From contig CACASE010000007.1 of the NCBI GenBank assembly GCA_902535165.1, forward strand, positions 1 to 64,000: a DNA stretch of 64,000 nucleotides, written 5' to 3'. The DNA comes from an uncultured Bacteroidota bacterium. Lineage in GTDB: Bacteria; Bacteroidota; Bacteroidia; Flavobacteriales; Flavobacteriaceae. The notes beneath the pieces were generated by a model. It saw only the letters and a program-made list of their open reading frames with translations. It searched no databases and had not been told where the DNA came from. Positions 9,009-19,058 of this stretch are shown here, piece by piece (position 1 is the first letter of the stretch; each line of letters starts with the position of its first letter). Made by a program: the position numbers and the translations under genes.

Positions 9009-10385
9009 TTATAAAACTATTTCGAGAGGTTTTGTTTTTTTCCATTCTCCTCTTGTAAAATCGGGAAATATCTGAGGCATGCCGTCCTCCTGTACTGATT
9101 TACCACTTAGTGGAGTAACAGCAGACCAAAAACAACCCTCGTATACATTTTGATCTAGTGGGAGACCTTTGTGTAAACACTCAACTATTCTATACATCAT
9201 AATGCCATCCATTCCACCATGTCCAGATTTCTTTGTTTTAGAATTTAATCTTTTGTAAAGTGGGTGATCATATTTTTCGTAAAGTTTTTCAAGATCATCA
9301 CCTTGAATCCAAGAGTGGTGATCTTTAGTGATATCTTTGAAACCACCCTCAAGCGCAACCCTTGTAGGATAACCTGCTAGCGTTCCTTGTGTGCCTTGAA
9401 TTAAATTTAATCTAGTATATGGTCTTGGACTAGTTTCATCCCATTGAACCAGTACTGTTCTTCCAAGCTCTGTTTTTATAATAGATGTATTAAGATCTCC
9501 ATTTTTAAACTCCATTTTATTCCACTTATGATCTTTGGAAAAGTTTTTTTCAGCATATAATTTTCTTCCTAAAGCTGGACTTGAAAATGATACAAGGGAT
9601 TTAAAATTATCATCTCCTCTAGATAGATTCATATACTGGGCAACAGGACCTAAACCATGGGTTGGGTAAACGTTTCCATTTAATTCTCTGTAGTGAAGTG
9701 TTCTCCAGGAGCCAGTACCCTTTTCATCTTGCATCATTTGCCATCTTAATTCATGTATGTAGGCAGCTTCTCCGTGCAGTAGTTCTCCAATTACATTTTG
9801 CCTACACATATTTAAATACATCAATTCAGCTCTTCCATAATTTACATTTTCTAGCATCATACAATGTTTCTGAGTTTTTTCAGATGTATTAACAATATCC
9901 CACATTTCTTCAAGTGTTACAGCAAGTGGAACTTCCACAAAAGCATGTGAACCTGCTTTCATTGATTCAATTGCCATTGGAGCATGATTATTCCAGTTAG
10001 TACTTATGAATACAACATCAGGTTTAACTTCTTTTAACATTATTTTCCAATTATTTTCATCACCCCAATATGTTTTAACGTTACTTGTTTTTGGACTATA
10101 TTGATATAATCTTTCAAGTTCTCTTTTAACATTATTTTCATATAAATCACAAAGTGCAACAACTTCTGTATTTTCAATTGTTGCAAAGTTTCTTAGGTGC
10201 GAACCACCTCTATTCAATCCTATAAATGCAGCTTTAATTTTTTTCATAGGTTTATCTGAAAAATCACCCATGTATATGCCCTCCCTTGGTATAGATAAAT
10301 TATTTTGACAATTAATACTCAATGTTGATGCAGCAATTGCTCCTAAACTTGATTTTTTTATAAAATTTCTTCTACTGTAAGTCAT
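9009..10385 (-). CDS. Gfo/Idh/MocA family protein resembling GH109 (alpha-N-acetylgalactosaminidase-like, NAD-dependent), Tat signal
   Basis: MTYSRRNFIKKSSLGA Tat motif; IGLNRGGSHLRNF; EVPLAVTLEEMWDIV; HCMMLENVNYGRAELMYLNMCRQNVIGELLHGEAAYIHELR. Confidence 0.82.
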   Translation of the reverse strand: MTYSRRNFIKKSSLGAIAASTLSINCQNNLSIPREGIYMGDFSDKPMKKIKAAFIGLNRGGSHLRNFATIENTEVVALCDLYENNVKRELERLYQYSPKTSNVKTYWGDENNWKIMLKEVKPDVVFISTNWNNHAPMAIESMKAGSHAFVEVPLAVTLEEMWDIVNTSEKTQKHCMMLENVNYGRAELMYLNMCRQNVIGELLHGEAAYIHELRWQMMQDEKGTGSWRTLHYRELNGNVYPTHGLGPVAQYMNLSRGDDNFKSLVSFSSPALGRKLYAEKNFSKDHKWNKMEFKNGDLNTSIIKTELGRTVLVQWDETSPRPYTRLNLIQGTQGTLAGYPTRVALEGGFKDITKDHHSWIQGDDLEKLYEKYDHPLYKRLNSKTKKSGHGGMDGIMMYRIVECLHKGLPLDQNVYEGCFWSAVTPLSGKSVQEDGMPQIFPDFTRGEWKKTKPLEIVL

Positions 10386-10387
10386 AA

Positions 10388-11305
10388 TTATTCAATATAT
10401 CTACTAAAGAATTTCCAAATTTCTTCACTTGCACTTATGTCCATATTTCCCCACGCGCCGGGCCACGTATGGCCTCCACCATAAATAGTATAAAGCCATA
10501 TCTCATGATTACTGTAGCAATCAATTTTTTTATCAAGTTTTACGTAAGAATTATCAGTATTATCAACATCGAGAACATTTTCACTTTTTGTTTTATTACA
10601 TTCATTAATATTTGACCAGTAAGTCATAATTTTCTCAATATGTGGTGCACCTCCCCATCCACCTGCAGATGACATTGAACCGTCTATAGGAACCACCATA
10701 TCATTGGTTCCTGAAATTTGTAGAACTGGGACCTTTCCAGGGTTACAGTTTCTCCAATCATATCCACTCATTGTACCAGTGATTGATGCAATTGCTTTAA
10801 AAGTATCGGACCTCTCACATCCAAGGGTATAGCTCATAAATCCACCATTTGACATTCCACCTACAAATGTATTTTTATCACTTAGGTTATACTCTGCTTG
10901 TAATTTTTTTGCTAAATCTTTAAGAAAAGCTGAATCATCGACTGAACTCATTTCTTTTAAATTCGCATTCCAATGAGTTTGACCAGTGTATAAATTTCGT
11001 GTTCCTTGAGGATAACAAACCATAAAACCATGTCTATCTGCAATGCTGTTCATTGCAGAATAGTTCATAATATTTGTTGAATTACTTGTATAACCATGAA
11101 GAATAAAAACTAAAGGAGCTTTTTCTTTCAAATTATCAGGCTTATATAATGTATACATTCTGTTTAAACCATTATGATTTATAAAAAAATCATATGGATA
11201 AGATATTTCGTTCGAAAAATTATCGTTAAAATCAGAAATTTCACCTTCACACGAAAATGAAATTAAAATCAAAAAAATAGAAAAAAACTTATAAATTTTT
11301 CTCAT
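10388..11305 (-). CDS. PHB depolymerase/feruloyl esterase-like alpha/beta hydrolase (CE1/LpqC type), lipoprotein
   Basis: PLVFILHGYTSNSTNIM, FVGGMSNGGFMSYTLGCE (GxSxG), GGGHTWPG. Confidence 0.85.
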   Translation of the reverse strand: MRKIYKFFSIFLILISFSCEGEISDFNDNFSNEISYPYDFFINHNGLNRMYTLYKPDNLKEKAPLVFILHGYTSNSTNIMNYSAMNSIADRHGFMVCYPQGTRNLYTGQTHWNANLKEMSSVDDSAFLKDLAKKLQAEYNLSDKNTFVGGMSNGGFMSYTLGCERSDTFKAIASITGTMSGYDWRNCNPGKVPVLQISGTNDMVVPIDGSMSSAGGWGGAPHIEKIMTYWSNINECNKTKSENVLDVDNTDNSYVKLDKKIDCYSNHEIWLYTIYGGGHTWPGAWGNMDISASEEIWKFFSRYIE

Positions 11306-11313
11306 CGAAATTT

Positions 11314-12627
11314 TTATGAGATTTTATACTCACCTGGAACTGGAATTTTATAAATTCCATTTTTGTCAGGCATTACTGGCGGATTGGAATCCCAACTTGG
11401 ATTTTCAGGTATCATATTATCATTTGCATTCATAGCCTCATCCCATGTAACCAATTTACCAGAGTAAGTAGCCATTCTTCCAAGAATAGCAGACATAGTT
11501 GATTTAGCTCCATATTCTGTATCATTTAAATGACCACCATCTCTTATAGATTTAAAAAGTCTGTTGTGCTCAATTTGATATGGGCTTTCATCCTTTCTTC
11601 CATCATAAGTGTGAATAATATTTCCTTCATGATCTTCAATGTCAATAACTCCTTTATTAGTCATATTTACTTTTCCTTTAGTTCCAACTAAAAGTTCATT
11701 CACTTGTCTGTGGGTGCCGGGTTGATGTCGACACTGACTTGAAATTGTGGCCCCACTAGCATATTTAAACTCTACAAAATGATGATCAAAAATTTCACCA
11801 TGATCTTTACCTTTTCGAACTTCTCTACCACCCATTCCCTGAGCACTTATTGGAAATTCATTAATAAACCAATTAGCTACATCAATGTTGTGAATGTGTT
11901 GTTCCACTATGTGATCTCCACATAACCAGTTAAAATAATACCAATTTCTCATTTGGTATTCCATTTCAGTTTGATTAGATTGTCTTTCTTTGACCCATAC
12001 TCCAGATGAATTCCATCTTACCTGACCAGAGGTTATTTTTCCTATTACACCTCTTCTAACTTGCTTTAAAATATTGAGATAACTGTACTGATATCGTCTT
12101 TGAAGTCCAACTACTACATTCAATTTTTTTTGATTTGCAACTTTAGCTGTTTCTAAAACCTGTCTTACTCCGTGTGCATCAGTCGCAACTGGCTTTTCCA
12201 TAAATACATGCTTGTCCTGATTAATTGCATATTTAAAATGCAGTGGTCTAAAACCTGGCGGTGTTGCCAAGATTACAACATCTGCTAAATCTATAGCCTT
12301 TTTATAACTATTAAATCCAACCAGCATATTTTTTTCTTTAACTTCTATTTTCTTTTCTCCATCAAATTCCTGTTTAATAGCATTAAGGCTTTTATCTAAT
12401 CTGTCTTTGAATGCATCAGCCATAGCAACTAATTCAACATTTTCATCAGCTCTTAATGCTTGAACTGCAGCACCTGTCCCTCTACCTCCACAACCAACTA
12501 CCGATACCTTAAGTTTCTTATTATTTGCACTATTTGCCATTCTGTTAATATTAAAAGAGGGCAGAACAAGACCTCCTGCCACTAACGATGAACTTTTGAT
12601 AAAAAATCTTCTTTTTAAATTTTTCAT
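11314..12627 (-). CDS. Gfo/Idh/MocA family oxidoreductase with Tat signal
   Basis: KRRFFIKSSSLVAGG; VSVVGCGGRGTGAAVQAL; HVFMEKPVATDAHG. Confidence 0.9.
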   Translation of the reverse strand: MKNLKRRFFIKSSSLVAGGLVLPSFNINRMANSANNKKLKVSVVGCGGRGTGAAVQALRADENVELVAMADAFKDRLDKSLNAIKQEFDGEKKIEVKEKNMLVGFNSYKKAIDLADVVILATPPGFRPLHFKYAINQDKHVFMEKPVATDAHGVRQVLETAKVANQKKLNVVVGLQRRYQYSYLNILKQVRRGVIGKITSGQVRWNSSGVWVKERQSNQTEMEYQMRNWYYFNWLCGDHIVEQHIHNIDVANWFINEFPISAQGMGGREVRKGKDHGEIFDHHFVEFKYASGATISSQCRHQPGTHRQVNELLVGTKGKVNMTNKGVIDIEDHEGNIIHTYDGRKDESPYQIEHNRLFKSIRDGGHLNDTEYGAKSTMSAILGRMATYSGKLVTWDEAMNANDNMIPENPSWDSNPPVMPDKNGIYKIPVPGEYKIS

Positions 12628-12633
12628 TATTTC

Positions 12634-13554
12634 TTAAGTTTTAAAATTATCTATTTTTTTATATGCTTCAATCACAGCAATTTCACCATCTTTTCCTTTC
12701 ATGCTATTTCCATGTTCCATACCTAAAATTCCATTAAATCCTTTATTGTAAATATATTCGAAAATTTTGTTATAATTTATTTCTCCAGTTGTTGGTTCTT
12801 TTCTTCCAGGATTATCACCAATTTGAAAATACGCAACTTCATCCCAACAATTTTTAATATTGGTAATTAAATTACCTTCTTGAATTTGTTGATGGTAAAT
12901 ATCAAATAATATTTTACATGATTTTGAATTAACCGATTTACATATTTCATAAGCTTGTGGACTTTCAGTAAGGAACAGCCCAGGATGATTAATAAAATTT
13001 AAGGGTTCCAAAACCATAACTAAACCATGTGGTTCCAGGATATCACAAGCATATTTTAATGAATCTATTACATTAACAGTTTGGTATGATATGTTTAGTC
13101 TTAAATCCTTGTATCCTGGTACAACTGTCATCCATTTAGCATTAATTCTTTTTGCAACCTCAACGGAAGATTTTATTTCATTTAAAAATTCCTGTCTTTT
13201 TGATTTATCTCCACTAGCTAGGTTAGGATCTTTCCAATGAATGGTGTGTGCAACAAAGACACCCATTTGAATTTCTCTTCTTCCCATAACTTTTGCCATT
13301 TTATTTTGAGTTTCAATAGTTCTTTTTTTAAGATTATTATCCTCAAAAGCAGTGAATCCTTGATCAGCAATATAATTTAGCTGATCAAAAAGATCATCAC
13401 CCGCAATATTTTTAAACATTCCAAAGTGGGGAGCATATTTTAGATTAAACTCATTTTTAGCTAAGAAAAAATTGGAAAAATTAGAATTAATTTGAGGCAT
13501 AGACATGCTCATTGATGTTAAACCAAGACTGTTTAAAAAATGTCTTCTTACCAC
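12634..13554 (-). CDS. Hydroxypyruvate isomerase-like / sugar phosphate isomerase-epimerase TIM-barrel protein
   Basis: GLVMVLEPLNFINHPGLFLTESPQAYEICKSVNSKSCKILFDIYHQQIQEGNLI; YFQIGDNPGRKEPTTGEINY. Confidence 0.88.
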   Translation of the reverse strand: MVRRHFLNSLGLTSMSMSMPQINSNFSNFFLAKNEFNLKYAPHFGMFKNIAGDDLFDQLNYIADQGFTAFEDNNLKKRTIETQNKMAKVMGRREIQMGVFVAHTIHWKDPNLASGDKSKRQEFLNEIKSSVEVAKRINAKWMTVVPGYKDLRLNISYQTVNVIDSLKYACDILEPHGLVMVLEPLNFINHPGLFLTESPQAYEICKSVNSKSCKILFDIYHQQIQEGNLITNIKNCWDEVAYFQIGDNPGRKEPTTGEINYNKIFEYIYNKGFNGILGMEHGNSMKGKDGEIAVIEAYKKIDNFKT

Positions 13555-13574
13555 AACGTTAAATTAATAATAAT

Positions 13575-14543
13575 TTATTTAATCCAGTATTTTTTTCTAT
13601 CCTCTTCAGATGGGGTATTAAATGGTCGAACAACACGAAAACCTAGAAATTGAGCATCGGTATGCCACCACAAACTTCTAGGTATTTGAGGATCTTGTTT
13701 TTTCCATTCTTTATTGGAAGCTAACCTTGCAGAGCTTCTTAGTCTGAAAGACTTACTCATGAATGAGCCTCCTCGAACAACTCGGGGGTATAATTTTGTA
13801 GCAACCTCAATTGGATTATTTGAAATTTCACTAAGTTTTTTATTGTATGCAGTCGGGCTATATTGATCTAATGTCCACTCTGAAACATTCCCATGCATAT
13901 CATGGAGACCCCACGGGTTTGGTTTTTTTTGACCAACCTTTTGATATTTTCCATTACTATTATTCTCAAACCATGCATATTCTTCAATTTCATCAGTATT
14001 TTCAAAACTAAATGCATTTTCCGTACCAGCTCTACACGCATATTCCCATTCAGCTTCAGTAGGTAAACGATAATAATTTCCTGTCATTGCTGATAACCAC
14101 TCACAAAATTTTGATGCTGCTAACTGTGTCATGGAAATTGCAGGATAACCTTCAACTCCCATTCCAAAACTCATTTCGACATATGGTGTTGTAGCAGAAC
14201 TTATTGCATCAACATCAAGGTTAACTTCATTTTTAATATCATTTATAATTTGTTTGTTATCAATTTCTCTACTCATGAAGAGCTCATATAAATCCCATGT
14301 AATTTCAAATTTTCCCATCCAAAATGAGTCTACGTAAACTTTATGAACTGGACCTTCATCAGCCATTCTATTTTTCTCATAATTAGGACTACCCATTTTA
14401 AATTCACCTCCTTTTATGGAAACCATTTCAAGTCCGTAATCTGATCCACCTATTTTTTGATTATAGTTTTGAAAATTATTTTTTTGAGAAAAATTTTGTG
14501 ATAAAGAAAATAGCAAACTAAATATTAATAGATAAAACCTCAT
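13575..14543 (-). CDS. SUMF1/FGE-fold protein lacking the catalytic cysteine pair
   Basis: MVSIKGGEFKMGSPNYEKNR, YRLPTEAEWEYACRAGT, GLHDMHGNVSEWTLD, VVRGGSFMSKSFRLRSSAR...LGFRVVRP; no Cys in the C-terminal active-site segment. Confidence 0.88.
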   Translation of the reverse strand: MRFYLLIFSLLFSLSQNFSQKNNFQNYNQKIGGSDYGLEMVSIKGGEFKMGSPNYEKNRMADEGPVHKVYVDSFWMGKFEITWDLYELFMSREIDNKQIINDIKNEVNLDVDAISSATTPYVEMSFGMGVEGYPAISMTQLAASKFCEWLSAMTGNYYRLPTEAEWEYACRAGTENAFSFENTDEIEEYAWFENNSNGKYQKVGQKKPNPWGLHDMHGNVSEWTLDQYSPTAYNKKLSEISNNPIEVATKLYPRVVRGGSFMSKSFRLRSSARLASNKEWKKQDPQIPRSLWWHTDAQFLGFRVVRPFNTPSEEDRKKYWIK

Positions 14544-14558
14544 AAAATTTATTCTATT

Positions 14559-16028
14559 CTAAGTTAAGATATCATGTTTAATTTCACCATGAACATCTGT
14601 TAACCTAAATCTTCTTCCTTGATATTTATAAGTCATTTTCTCATGATTAATTCCAAACAAATGAAGAATAGTTGCTTGCAAATCATGAACATGAACTGGG
14701 TCTTTAACAATATTATATCCTAGATCATCTGTTTCACCATATGAAAAACCTGGTTTAACACCAGCACCTGCCATAAAAATGGTAAAACACCTTGGGTGGT
14801 GGTCCCTTCCATAAGTATTATTTTTAAGTGCAGCTTGTGATCCTTGACTGTATGATGTTCTTCCAAATTCTCCACCCCAAACTACAAGGGTGTCTTCTAA
14901 AAGCCCTCTCTGTTTCAAATCCATTATTAGTGCTGCTGTTGGTTGGTCAATGTCGTTAGCTTGTCCTCTTATTTGTGTTGGTAAATTTTCGTGTTGATCC
15001 CATCCCATATGGTATAATTGAACAAATCGAACATCTTTCTCTATTAGTTTTCTAGCAAGTATACAATTTGCAGCGTATGTTCCAGGTTTTTTTGAGTTAG
15101 GACCATACATTTTCAAAATATTTTCAGGTTCATCAGAAATATCCATTGTCTCAGGAACAGATGTTTGCATTCTATAAGCCATCTCATATTGAGAAATTCT
15201 ACTTTCTATTTCCTTATCACCAAACATATTTATTTGCTCCTCATTTAACTCTGACAGATAGTCTAACATTTTTCTTCTTTCTTGACGAGATAAATTTTCC
15301 GGGTTCTTCAAAAAAAGAACTGGATCTTTTGCAGATCTAAACTGAACTCCCTGGTGTAGGGAGCTTAAAAATCCATTCCCCCACAATCTTGAATATAAAG
15401 GTTGACCTTTTGGTCTACCCGTTCCTCTGGAAAGTAATACTACAAAAGAAGGAAGATTTTTATTTAAACTTCCCAAGCCATAACTAAGCCATGAACCCAT
15501 ACTAGGCCTTCCAGGCTGCTGTGAACCTGTCTGAAAAAAAGTTACTGCCGGATCATGATTGATAGCTTCAGTATTCATTGATTTAATGAAACATAATTCA
15601 TCAACTACTTTACTTAAGTAAGGCAAAAGATCACTTACCCATGCCCTGGATTCACCATATTGCTTAAACTTAGTAGTTCCACCAACCAATGAAAACTTAT
15701 CTTGACCTGATGTCATTCCTGTAAGTCTTTGCCCCATTCTAACGGATTCAGGTAAGTCTATGCCACGCATATCCGTTAATTTTGGTTTGTAGTCAAAAAG
15801 GTCTTGCTGAGCAGGCCCTCCACTTTGAAATAAATAAATAATTCTTTTAGCTTTTGGAGCAAAGTGAGGTAAATTCAGTTGATTTTTTATAACTGAAAAT
15901 GGATCATCATTCGAATTATCAAATGGATTTACAATAGAACCAAGAGCCAAGCCGCCTATGCAAAGACCAGTTTTCTTAAGAAAATTTCGTCTATTATTAT
16001 TTATAAAATGTTTATGAATTTCTTCCAT
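14559..16028 (-). CDS. DUF1501 domain protein (alkaline phosphatase/sulfatase-superfamily-like), Tat signal
   Basis: NNRRNFLKKTGLCIGG; YLFQSGGPAQQDLFDYKPKL; VWGGEFGRTSYSQGSQ...GRDHHPRCFTIFMAGAGVKPG. Confidence 0.9.
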   Translation of the reverse strand: MEEIHKHFINNNRRNFLKKTGLCIGGLALGSIVNPFDNSNDDPFSVIKNQLNLPHFAPKAKRIIYLFQSGGPAQQDLFDYKPKLTDMRGIDLPESVRMGQRLTGMTSGQDKFSLVGGTTKFKQYGESRAWVSDLLPYLSKVVDELCFIKSMNTEAINHDPAVTFFQTGSQQPGRPSMGSWLSYGLGSLNKNLPSFVVLLSRGTGRPKGQPLYSRLWGNGFLSSLHQGVQFRSAKDPVLFLKNPENLSRQERRKMLDYLSELNEEQINMFGDKEIESRISQYEMAYRMQTSVPETMDISDEPENILKMYGPNSKKPGTYAANCILARKLIEKDVRFVQLYHMGWDQHENLPTQIRGQANDIDQPTAALIMDLKQRGLLEDTLVVWGGEFGRTSYSQGSQAALKNNTYGRDHHPRCFTIFMAGAGVKPGFSYGETDDLGYNIVKDPVHVHDLQATILHLFGINHEKMTYKYQGRRFRLTDVHGEIKHDILT

Positions 16029-18304
16029 TAGCTCTTTTGACTAGTTTCATCTAAATTATAAATTAACATGCAAAGTTTATCAAAAGCAACTCTTTCATTA
16101 TTAATAGAATTTTCATCATTAAAATAATTTTTCAGTTTTGATAATTCATTTTTGTTAGGAGATCTTCCAGTTATTGTTCTGTAAAGCTTGGTAATTTTAT
16201 CATTTATATCAATATCCATATTATACACATTTGTTGACAAATGGAGAGCAGCTTTTTGAAACTCGGGATTATTCATCAAGGTCAATGATTGTAATGGAGT
16301 ACTTGTATTTTGTCTTTGAACTTCACAATTGTCTCTAGAGGCGGCATCAAAAATCATCATTGCTGGTGGTGGTACAGTCCTTTTCCAAAATGTGTAGAGA
16401 CTTCTGCGATATAAATTGTCACCAGTGCTCATAACATATTTTGCTAAACTACCACCCCCTCCGCCAGTTACCTCGTCCCAGAGTCCTTCAGGTTGAAGTG
16501 GTTTTACACTTGGGCCTCCTAATTTATTTACCAATAATCCACTGGATTTTAAAATATTGTCACGAATCATCTCAGCTGAAAGTTTTTGTCTCGGGTAGCG
16601 AGATAGATATACGTTTTCTGGATCTAAACTATAATTTAGATCACTTGTACGGCTAGTCTGCTTGTAAGTTGAAGACATAACAATTCTCTTTATTAATTTT
16701 TTTGTATCCCATTGATCACTCTTCATGTAAGTCACTGCAAGCCAATCTAAAAGTTCTGGATTAATAGGTCTATTACCTTGACTTCCAAAGTCATCCGGTG
16801 TTGCAACTATTCCAACTCCAAAAAATTGTTGCCATATCCTGTTTACTACCACTCTTGAAGTTAGTGGGTTTTCTTCATCAAAAAACCATTGAGCAAGGTC
16901 AAGTCTGTTTGCATTAGCTTTTTTCAATGGCATTACAGCTGATGGTGTCATGGATTTAACTTCATTTAACTGAAGATTGTATAGGCCTCTGTTTAGAACA
17001 TAGGTTTTTCTTAAGTTTTCACTTTCTTTCATAACCATGAAAGTTACTTTGTCTAAACTGTCTGGTAATTTTATAAAGTCAAGATTATCATTAACATCAG
17101 ATTTTGATATAGTTAGTCTTGGTTTTGGAGCATAATCTCCATACTGAATTAATCCCTCTTCATCAATATTATTGAAGAAACTATAAAATCCGTAAAATTC
17201 ATCGTGTGTAATATTATCATATTTATGACTATGACATCTGGCACACTCCATGGTCAAACCCATCATTAATTTAGAAGTTGTAATAGCCCTATCTGCAACA
17301 TATTCGACTCTATATTCTTCTGGAATTACCCCACCTTCCTGTGTAATTTTATGATTTCTATTAAAGCCTGTTGCAATAATTTGTTCCTTAGTTGCATTTG
17401 GAATCAGGTCACCTGCAAGTTGCCAAGTGATAAATTCATCATATGGGATATTGGAGTTATATGCATGAATTATCCAATCACGCCAAGGCCACATAGTTCT
17501 TTCCGTATCATCTTGATAACCATGACTATCTCCATATCTAGCGATATCCATCCAAATGGATGCCATTCTTTCACCATAATTTTTTGAGTCAAGTAATCGG
17601 TTGACCAGATTCTCGTAGGAATCTGGGGATTGATCATTTAAAAAATTATCTATTTCTTCAACTGTTGGTGGAAGTCCAATAATATCAAAATATAACCTTC
17701 TAATTAGTATTTCTTTTGATTCTAATTTTGAAAATTCAAGATTATTATTTTCAATATTTTTTGCAATAAAAAAATCAATTTCATTTGATGTCCACTGTGT
17801 GTTGATGATTTCTGGTATTTCTGGTATTTCTGGCTTAATGAAAGACCAATGTTTTTTCCATATAGCACCTTGATGTATCCATTTCTTTAAAACCTCTTTT
17901 TCATATTCCGACAGTGCTAAATTTGACTCCGGAGGGGGCATAACAATAGATTCATTTTCATGATAAATTCTTCTAATCATTTCACTTTCTTCAAGGTTTT
18001 CAAGATCAACAACTTTTTTTAACAGGTCTTCTGTCATTTGATATAAGCCGTCTTTGGTATCTAATCTTAAATTTGCTTTTCTTTGTTTGTCATCAGGCCC
18101 ATGACAGGCAAAACATTTATCAGAAATTATTGGGTTTACATGAAAATTAAAATCAATATTCTCTGGGACATTAGCAACATCCTTGACCTCAAAATTCAAA
18201 TCATTATTTTCAATGTATGAATCTGTGTAAGATTTTGATTTAAAATAATTTAATCCAAAGATTAGCAGGAATGGAATTATTAAATATGGAAGATTTTTTT
18301 TCAT
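16028..18304 (-). CDS. PSCyt1/DUF1549/DUF1553 protein (Planctomycete-type cytochrome c domain)
   Basis: IISDKCFACHGPDDKQRKANLRLDTK (CXXCH), second CARCHSHKYD, AQWFFDEENPLTSRVVVNRIWQQFFGVGIV, QRQNTSTPLQSLTLMNNPEF. Confidence 0.92.
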   Translation of the reverse strand: MKKNLPYLIIPFLLIFGLNYFKSKSYTDSYIENNDLNFEVKDVANVPENIDFNFHVNPIISDKCFACHGPDDKQRKANLRLDTKDGLYQMTEDLLKKVVDLENLEESEMIRRIYHENESIVMPPPESNLALSEYEKEVLKKWIHQGAIWKKHWSFIKPEIPEIPEIINTQWTSNEIDFFIAKNIENNNLEFSKLESKEILIRRLYFDIIGLPPTVEEIDNFLNDQSPDSYENLVNRLLDSKNYGERMASIWMDIARYGDSHGYQDDTERTMWPWRDWIIHAYNSNIPYDEFITWQLAGDLIPNATKEQIIATGFNRNHKITQEGGVIPEEYRVEYVADRAITTSKLMMGLTMECARCHSHKYDNITHDEFYGFYSFFNNIDEEGLIQYGDYAPKPRLTISKSDVNDNLDFIKLPDSLDKVTFMVMKESENLRKTYVLNRGLYNLQLNEVKSMTPSAVMPLKKANANRLDLAQWFFDEENPLTSRVVVNRIWQQFFGVGIVATPDDFGSQGNRPINPELLDWLAVTYMKSDQWDTKKLIKRIVMSSTYKQTSRTSDLNYSLDPENVYLSRYPRQKLSAEMIRDNILKSSGLLVNKLGGPSVKPLQPEGLWDEVTGGGGGSLAKYVMSTGDNLYRRSLYTFWKRTVPPPAMMIFDAASRDNCEVQRQNTSTPLQSLTLMNNPEFQKAALHLSTNVYNMDIDINDKITKLYRTITGRSPNKNELSKLKNYFNDENSINNERVAFDKLCMLIYNLDETSQKS

Positions 18305-18335
18305 TTTACGCCTTAACTAATTTAAAAAAAATTAG

Positions 18336-19058
18336 TTATTTAAAAGCCAAAAAATTCAAGATCACCCCCTCCATAACTTTATAACCGTCTTTATTTGGGT
18401 GAACTAAATCATTTTCTGTAGTATGTTCTGGAACTTTTAAACCTCCATTTCCATTATCCATTACAGAATGATAGTCGACATATTGAATGTTGTTTTCCAG
18501 ACAGTAATCTTTTAATAATAAATTCAATTCTATTACCTTTTTTGAAACATTTTTTATTGACGGTGACCAAGGAAAAGCCTTAGCTGGTAAAACAGAGCAA
18601 ATGAATACCTCTATGTTATTTGCCAATGCAATTTCACTCATTGAAAAAATATTTTCAGCAATATTTTCAATTTTTATCGGACCAGTATTTCCTGCAATAT
18701 CATTTATTCCAGCAAGTATAACTACAGCGTTAGGTTTAAGATTTACCACATCTGGTTTAAATCTAATCAACATTTGTGGAGTAGTTTGACCACTAATCCC
18801 CCTGTTCACAAAGGGGTTATTAATAAAAAAATCAGGATTAAAGTTTGACCATCCTTCGGTTATTGAGTTACCCATAAAAACAACTCTGTTTTCATCTAGA
18901 TCATCAATTAATTCTTTATTAGATTCGGCATACTTTGATAGATTTGCCCAATCATCTAGTGTGCCCCCGCCTTGAATAAAAACAGTGTTATTTTTATTTT
19001 CAGAGTTGCATGATAATAGGCTAAAAATTATTACAGATAGTATTAAATATTTATTCAT
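18336..19058 (-). CDS. SGNH/GDSL hydrolase lipoprotein (start chosen at [20 protein letters not shown] track begins at 19106)
   Basis: VVFMGNSITEGW, NRGISGQTTPQMLIRF, VILAGINDI, DLVHPNKDGY. Confidence 0.9.
   Translation of the reverse strand: MNKYLILSVIIFSLLSCNSENKNNTVFIQGGGTLDDWANLSKYAESNKELIDDLDENRVVFMGNSITEGWSNFNPDFFINNPFVNRGISGQTTPQMLIRFKPDVVNLKPNAVVILAGINDIAGNTGPIKIENIAENIFSMSEIALANNIEVFICSVLPAKAFPWSPSIKNVSKKVIELNLLLKDYCLENNIQYVDYHSVMDNGNGGLKVPEHTTENDLVHPNKDGYKVMEGVILNFLAFK

Noticed and set aside
17812-17835. Tandem repeat tttctggtatttctggtatttctgg within the DUF1553 gene
   Set aside because: Encodes a short PEIPEIPEI linker; ordinary low-complexity coding sequence, not a mobile or CRISPR repeat
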